Shown here piece after piece: positions 6,692 to 10,698 of a stretch of 10,698 nt of DNA (position 1 is the first letter of the stretch; the number at the start of each line of letters is the position of its first letter). Made by a program: the position numbers and the translations under genes. This DNA is from Clostridiales bacterium (GTDB taxonomy: Bacteria; Bacillota; Clostridia; Oscillospirales; Oscillospiraceae), in the NCBI GenBank assembly GCA_012729875.1, contig JAAYCC010000129.1, positions 1 to 10,698 of the forward strand. Reading direction: 5' to 3'. Below the pieces are notes generated by a model. It had not been told where the DNA came from. It was given only the letters and a program-made list of their open reading frames with translations, and did no database searches.

Positions 6692-7797
6692 TGAAATTTA
6701 CCTGTGAAAAATATCTGCTGCAATCGGCAATCGCAAATACAGCCCGTGCGGCTGCCGCAAAGAGTCCCAACCCCGCGCTAGAGGGGCTCCTCATTGAGGC
6801 GACCAACAGCGTCAAAATAACCGGATATGACCTTGTCAAGGGCGTATACACGAGCTTTGCTGCTGATATCTCCGAGCCCGGTTCAATCGTTTTGACAGCC
6901 CGGCTTTTCGAAAACATAGTCCGCAGTTTACCTGACGAGATCGTCACAATCACTTCGGAAAGCAACAATATGACCCGCATCATCTGCGGTAATGCAGATT
7001 TTTCCATTATGGGCATAGATGCCGAGAACTTTCCCGAATTGCCTGCGGTGGACATGCAAAAGAGCATCAAGATACCCCAGAAAACCATGAAAGATATGAT
7101 AAATCAGACAATATTTGCAGTCAGTGACAACGAGGCTCGCCCTGTATATACCGGTGCGCTGTTTGAAATCAGCAGTGGAAAACTAACTGTGGTCTCTGTG
7201 GACGGATACCGCCTTGCTATGCGCAAAGAAGAAATAGAGACGGTCGGAGAGCAGGAATTCAGCTTTATCGCTCCCGGTGCCGCACTGCAGGATCTTGAAA
7301 AAATGTGCGGGGACACAGACGATCCTGTTACTATAGTATTGGGCGCAAAAAACATCTCCTTTTCTCTTGGCAGCTATGTTCTAATCACCCGCCGTCTGGA
7401 GGGGGAGTTCCTCGACTACAAAAAAGCTATACCAGCCGACTATACATACCATCTCAAGGTAAAACGCAGCGATATGCTGCGTGCGGTTGACCGCGTGTCC
7501 CTTATTATAGACGACCGAATAAAAAATCCCCTGCGCTGTGTTTTCGGCGCCGGGAGAGTTAATATGTACTGTGTTACCGCTCTTGGCAAGGGTGAGGACA
7601 TCTGCGAGTTTCAGGGAGACGGCGGAAACCTTGAGATAGGTTTTAACAACCGCTATTTGCAGGATGCTCTTAAGGCGGCACCGGCCGAGGATCTTGCTCT
7701 TGGGCTGTCCAGCGGTTCATCCCCCTGCGTCGTAGTACCCACAGACGGCAGTGACAAATTTCTATACATGATACTGCCTGTTCGGCTGAGAGCCTGA
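6691..7797 (+). CDS. dnaN: DNA polymerase III beta subunit (sliding clamp)
   Basis: DnaN forms a head-to-tail ring around DNA that tethers the replicative polymerase and docks repair proteins. The 368-residue length gives the usual three clamp folds: about 1-120, 126-242 and 243-368. Recognisable segments are MKFTCEKYLLQSAI at the start, RPVYTGALFEI (150-160), VDGYRLAMR (170-178), LEGEFLDYKKAIP (236-248), EIGFNNRYLQDALKA (315-329) and the C-terminal ILPVRL that lines the peptide-binding pocket. The ATG has only GGGGG as a Shine-Dalgarno, inside a hairpin loop. It begins the gene run after oriC and the stop is 14 nt before rlbA. I found no clear promoter of its own; TATTAT at 6624-6629 lacks a -35 match, so it may depend on read-through from dnaA. 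Identification is secure. Confidence 0.97.
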   Translation: MKFTCEKYLLQSAIANTARAAAAKSPNPALEGLLIEATNSVKITGYDLVKGVYTSFAADISEPGSIVLTARLFENIVRSLPDEIVTITSESNNMTRIICGNADFSIMGIDAENFPELPAVDMQKSIKIPQKTMKDMINQTIFAVSDNEARPVYTGALFEISSGKLTVVSVDGYRLAMRKEEIETVGEQEFSFIAPGAALQDLEKMCGDTDDPVTIVLGAKNISFSLGSYVLITRRLEGEFLDYKKAIPADYTYHLKVKRSDMLRAVDRVSLIIDDRIKNPLRCVFGAGRVNMYCVTALGKGEDICEFQGDGGNLEIGFNNRYLQDALKAAPAEDLALGLSSGSSPCVVVPTDGSDKFLYMILPVRLRA

Positions 7798-7811
7798 TAT
7801 CGGAGGTCATT

Positions 7812-8042
7812 ATGTCCCAAAAACCTAAAGAGATTGAAATAACAACGGACTTTATACGGCTGGACGCATTCCTTAAATTTACGGCCTCTGTCGGCACCGG
7901 AGGCGAGGCAAAACTTCTCATACAAGATGGGGAGGTCGCCATAAACGGAGAGGTCTGTACACAGCGTACACATAAACTCCGCAGCGGCGATGTAGTTGAG
8001 GTCGGTGGAGAGAGCTTTGTTGTGCGCGGTATGTCGCAATGA
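7812..8042 (+). CDS. rlbA: S4-domain RNA-binding protein RlbA (YaaA)
   Basis: This 76-residue protein is almost entirely one S4 RNA-binding domain (about 14-66). It shows IRLDAFLKF, the GGEAKLLIQDGEVAINGEV turn and KLRSGDVVEV, all typical of S4 folds. The family member in B. subtilis, between dnaN and recF, is called YaaA/RlbA and is linked to the ribosome, but its exact role is not well defined. GGAGG at 7802-7806 lies 5 nt before the ATG. Its stop overlaps the recF start (ATGA, 8039-8042), indicating translational coupling. The call rests on both the domain and the fixed gene position. Confidence 0.92.
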   Translation: MSQKPKEIEITTDFIRLDAFLKFTASVGTGGEAKLLIQDGEVAINGEVCTQRTHKLRSGDVVEVGGESFVVRGMSQ

Positions 8043-9139
8043 GATTGGACTGCGTCCGACTTGAGGATTTCCGTAACTATGCGGACGAGACAGTCGGTTT
8101 TTCCCCGGGTATAAATGTCATAACCGGAGAGAACGCACAGGGCAAGACAAACCTTCTGGAGAGCGTCTTTATGCTCAGCTGCGGCCACAGCTTTCGCACC
8201 CGCTTTGACCGGGAACTGGTCTCCTTTGACAGCGACAGAGCAAGAATAAGGGGAAGTGTATTCTCCGGAGGCAGGCAACAGGAAATTGATATCCGTATGA
8301 ACCGCGGGGTCAGAAAGCGTATCACCTGCAACGGTGTTGGAAAAAACGCCTCTGAGCTTTCGGAGATTGTCAGGGTGGTGCTGTTCTGTCCGGACGATTT
8401 GTCGATGATAAAGGAAGGCCCGGTTTCGCGGCGCAGATTTATGGACATGGCAATATCCCAGCTGAGACCTGCCTACTGCAAACTTCTATCCGAATATTCG
8501 CGGCTTTATGAGCACAAAAAGAGCATTCTTACGAATTGGCGGGAAAAGCCGTCGCTGCTGGATACTCTGGACGATTTTTCTGATAGCATGTGCCGCTGCG
8601 GCGCTCAGATCATACGCTACCGTGCCGCCTTTGCAAGAAGGCTGCAGGAGGTTGCTGGACCCATACACGCGGAGTTTTCGGGAAACGGCGAAGAGTTGAA
8701 GCTCTCCTACGTGACTGTCGGCAGCGTCACCGACTGCTTTGCCAATGCCGCGGACATATATGTCCAGCTGTCCGGGCATCAGAAGTCCCACAGGCAGGCG
8801 GAAATTGCCTCTCAGAGTATTTTGTGCGGCATCCATAAGGATGACCTTTCTATAGACATTAACGGCGTAAACGCAAAGAAGTTTGCCTCACAGGGACAGA
8901 CCCGAACAGCGGCGCTCTCCCTCAAAATGGCAGAGCGTGAAATATCCTACCAGGATACAGGAGACAACCCAATTCTCCTTTTAGATGATGTTCTTAGTGA
9001 GCTTGACCCTCAGAGACAGGAATTTGTCCTTAATCGTATCGGAGGAGGGCAGACGCTTATTACCTGCTGCGAGGACGAGAGAATCAAAAACCGCACCGGC
9101 GGCAGAGTTATCACAATTGCCGGCGGTCATGTGAAATAA
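8039..9139 (+). CDS. recF: DNA replication and repair protein RecF
   Basis: RecF is an SMC/Rad50-like ABC ATPase that marks single-strand gaps and, with RecO and RecR, helps load RecA. The 366-residue product has the normal length. Visible motifs are Walker A GENAQGKT (30-37), the ABC signature SQGQTR (284-289), and Walker B ILLLDD followed by VLSELD (312-323) with the D-loop. The middle part (about 130-250) forms the usual helical lobe and begins with the family stretch FCPDDLSMIKEGPVSRRRFMD (within 116-136). There is no good Shine-Dalgarno before the ATG; translation probably restarts from rlbA through the ATGA overlap. remB follows after 10 nt. Nothing is missing or unusual. Confidence 0.97.
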   Translation: MRLDCVRLEDFRNYADETVGFSPGINVITGENAQGKTNLLESVFMLSCGHSFRTRFDRELVSFDSDRARIRGSVFSGGRQQEIDIRMNRGVRKRITCNGVGKNASELSEIVRVVLFCPDDLSMIKEGPVSRRRFMDMAISQLRPAYCKLLSEYSRLYEHKKSILTNWREKPSLLDTLDDFSDSMCRCGAQIIRYRAAFARRLQEVAGPIHAEFSGNGEELKLSYVTVGSVTDCFANAADIYVQLSGHQKSHRQAEIASQSILCGIHKDDLSIDINGVNAKKFASQGQTRTAALSLKMAEREISYQDTGDNPILLLDDVLSELDPQRQEFVLNRIGGGQTLITCCEDERIKNRTGGRVITIAGGHVK

Positions 9140-9149
9140 GGTGCAGAGG

Positions 9150-9413
9150 ATGTATCTTCATCTTGGAAAAAATGTAGTTGTAGCGAAAAAGGATATCGTG
9201 ACGATCTGCGATCTTGACAACACCTCCCAGTCGCACATTACCAGAGCTTATCTGGCCGCAGCGGAGAAAAACTCGCAGGTAGTGAACGTAAGTGACGATT
9301 TGCCCAAATCCTTCGTGGTATGCACGAGGGACGACGGCGCACAGGTCTTATACCTTTCACAGCTTGCCTCCGCAACGCTTCTTAAGCGTGCGGAAACGCT
9401 GAGTATCGAATAA
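9150..9413 (+). CDS. remB: RemB/YaaB family extracellular-matrix regulator
   Basis: The protein resembles YaaB/RemB, a small protein encoded between recF and gyrB in Bacillus and many other Firmicutes and tied in B. subtilis to biofilm matrix gene expression. I chose ATG 9150 (87 aa): AAGGTG (9138-9143) lies 6 nt before it and MYLHLGKNVVV matches the family N terminus. An upstream in-frame GTG at 9141 would sit on its own ribosome-binding site. Conserved-looking parts are YLHLGKNVVVAKKDIVTICDL at the N terminus, PKSFVV (49-54) and the C-terminal YLSQLASATLLKRA. No membrane segment or enzyme motif is present. The role in this organism is unknown; the family call is firm from sequence style and position. 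Confidence 0.88.
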   Translation: MYLHLGKNVVVAKKDIVTICDLDNTSQSHITRAYLAAAEKNSQVVNVSDDLPKSFVVCTRDDGAQVLYLSQLASATLLKRAETLSIE

Positions 9414-9445
9414 TCGCTTAGAGTATTAGCGGAAGGAAGAAATGA

Positions 9446-10698
9446 ATGTCTGATATCAACAATAAAATCACAGAGGAATATGACGCATCACAGATCCAGG
9501 TACTTGAAGGTCTTGAAGCCGTACGCAAGCGTCCCGGTATGTATATCGGCTCGACATCGACAAGCGGTCTGCACCATCTGGTCTATGAGATAGTGGACAA
9601 CGCCATAGACGAGGCACTGGCGGGCTACTGTACAAAGATAGAGGTTGCCATTGAGCCGGGCAACACTATCTGCGTAAAGGACAACGGCAGAGGGATACCC
9701 GTGGATATACAGGAACAGACGGGCAAGCCGGCGCTTGAGGTGGTCTACACCGTGCTGCACGCCGGCGGCAAGTTCGGCGGCGGAGGATATAAGGTCGCCG
9801 GTGGGCTACACGGCGTAGGCGCGTCGGTGGTCAACGCCCTGTCCGAGTGGCTGGAGGTCGAGGTCCACAAAAACGGCAGCATCTATCAGATGAAGTTCTC
9901 CCGCGGTGAGATCACTCAGTCCATGAAGGTCGTCGGCAGCTGTGAGGACAGCGGAACAGTTGTACGCTTTAAGCCCGATTCGGAGATATTCGAGGATACG
10001 GTATACGACTATGATACCCTCCACGTACATCTGCGCGAGCAGGCTTTTCTGAACGCGGGACTGAAGATCACAACTACTGATCTTCGCGGCGAGGAGACTG
10101 TGCGCGACGAGATGTGCTACGAGGGCGGTATAAAGGAATTCGTTAGGTTTATCAACCGCGCCAAAAATCCGCTGCACAAAGAGGTCATCTATATGTGCGG
10201 CGAGCGCAAGGACTCCATTGCGGAGATCGCAATCCAGTATAACGACAGCTACAATGAGAACATACTCTCATTTGCAAACAATATCCACACGCCCGAGGGC
10301 GGAATGCATGAGGAGGGCTTCAAGCGCGCCCTTACCAATGTGCTGAACGCTTATGGGAAAAAGACGAATATAATCAAGGGCGACGAGAAGATCTCCGGCG
10401 AGGACTGCCGGGAGGGGCTCGCCTGTATCATATCCGTCAAGCTGACGGACGCCCAGTTTGAGGGTCAGACCAAAGCAAAGCTCGGCAACAGCGAGATACG
10501 CACTCTGGTAAACAATGTGGTTTCCGACAGGCTAGAGCAGTTTTTGGAGGAAAATCCCGCTATCGGCAGGACAATTCTCGAAAAGGCTATGACTGCCAGC
10601 CGTGCCCGCGAGGCGGCCCGCAGGGCCCGTGAGAATATCCGCCGAAAAAACGCGCTGGAGGGCAGCACATTGCCCGGCAAGCTGCGCGATTGCAACGA
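9446..10698 (+). CDS. gyrB: DNA gyrase subunit B, 5' part (cut by window edge)
   Basis: GyrB is the ATPase subunit of gyrase, which adds negative supercoils. The frame stays open from ATG 9446 to the window end: 417 codons of about 640. AAGGA (9433-9437) is 8 nt before the ATG; another ATG at 9442 stops after two codons. The GHKL ATPase domain shows EIVDNAIDEA with catalytic Glu48 and Mg-binding Asn52, DNGRGIP (79-85), the ATP lid HAGGKFGGGGYKVAGGLHGVG (105-125) and the transducer QTKAKLGN with Gln341 and Lys343. The TOPRIM domain would begin just beyond the edge, after LPGKLRDC. Position after recF and remB favours GyrB over ParE. The residue aligned with E. coli Arg136 appears to be Lys142. 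It lies 32 nt after remB, probably in the same transcript. Confidence 0.96.
   Translation, partial: MSDINNKITEEYDASQIQVLEGLEAVRKRPGMYIGSTSTSGLHHLVYEIVDNAIDEALAGYCTKIEVAIEPGNTICVKDNGRGIPVDIQEQTGKPALEVVYTVLHAGGKFGGGGYKVAGGLHGVGASVVNALSEWLEVEVHKNGSIYQMKFSRGEITQSMKVVGSCEDSGTVVRFKPDSEIFEDTVYDYDTLHVHLREQAFLNAGLKITTTDLRGEETVRDEMCYEGGIKEFVRFINRAKNPLHKEVIYMCGERKDSIAEIAIQYNDSYNENILSFANNIHTPEGGMHEEGFKRALTNVLNAYGKKTNIIKGDEKISGEDCREGLACIISVKLTDAQFEGQTKAKLGNSEIRTLVNNVVSDRLEQFLEENPAIGRTILEKAMTASRAREAARRARENIRRKNALEGSTLPGKLRDCN

Noticed and set aside
6504..6707. 67-codon open frame in the dnaA-dnaN spacer
   Set aside because: It crosses the DnaA-like sites, trios and dnaN start, with low-complexity translation and no ribosome-binding site.
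7670..8278. 202-codon minus-strand frame across dnaN, rlbA and recF
   Set aside because: It is antisense to three well-identified genes and shows no motif or start signal.
9141..9149. GTG start adding three residues to RemB
   Set aside because: It overlaps the Shine-Dalgarno of the ATG at 9150, which matches the family start.
9375..9389. Hairpin ACGCTT-CTT-AAGCGT near the end of remB as a terminator
   Set aside because: It lies within codons for a conserved C-terminal stretch and no T run follows.
9415..9431. CGCT/AGCG inverted repeat between remB and gyrB
   Set aside because: The stem is only 4 bp with a long loop and no T run; it is not enough to call a terminator.
10281..10289. ATATCCACA inside gyrB, one change from a DnaA box
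   Set aside because: It encodes a conserved GyrB stretch (FANNIHT) and stands alone, so a chance match is likelier than a functional site.

Overview
The window is a bacterial chromosomal replication-origin region. Gene order, Gram-positive ribosome-binding sites (AAGGAG, GGAGG) and the set dnaA-dnaN-rlbA-recF-remB-gyrB point to a Firmicute. Protein style and the moderate G+C content suggest class Clostridia, perhaps the Oscillospiraceae/Ruminococcaceae group; that rank is inference only.

Layout. The left part (23-4814) is transcribed leftwards. It holds mfd, the transcription-repair coupling factor, followed after 97 bp by a lipoprotein of the parvulin/PrsA foldase type. A 301-bp divergent spacer (4815-5115) carries promoters for mfd and dnaA, a quasi-palindromic pair of DnaA-box-like sequences and a long A/T tract. 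dnaA (5116-6432) reads rightwards. The 258-bp dnaA-dnaN spacer (6433-6690) looks like the core origin: degenerate DnaA boxes including an inverted pair, a run of DnaA-trio repeats (6601-6620) and an A/T-rich stretch. A tight rightward gene run follows: dnaN (sliding clamp), rlbA (small S4 RNA-binding protein), recF (overlapping rlbA by 4 nt), remB (matrix/biofilm regulator family) and the first 417 codons of gyrB, cut off by the window edge.

Function as a set. DnaA opens the origin, DnaN tethers the polymerase, RecF handles gap repair at stalled forks, GyrB relieves supercoils ahead of forks, and Mfd removes stalled RNA polymerase and recruits nucleotide excision repair. RlbA and RemB are long-standing passengers in this operon. 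Both arms are transcribed away from the dnaA-dnaN spacer, except dnaA, which would be read towards it.

Novelty. I see no mobile element, defence system, CRISPR array or unknown gene cassette; the gene content is housekeeping. The points worth a second look are the origin architecture, the lack of any canonical TTATCCACA box in the spacers together with two changes in the DnaA recognition helix, hairpins around the dnaN and dnaA ribosome-binding sites, and the placement of mfd-prsA where rpmH is usually found.
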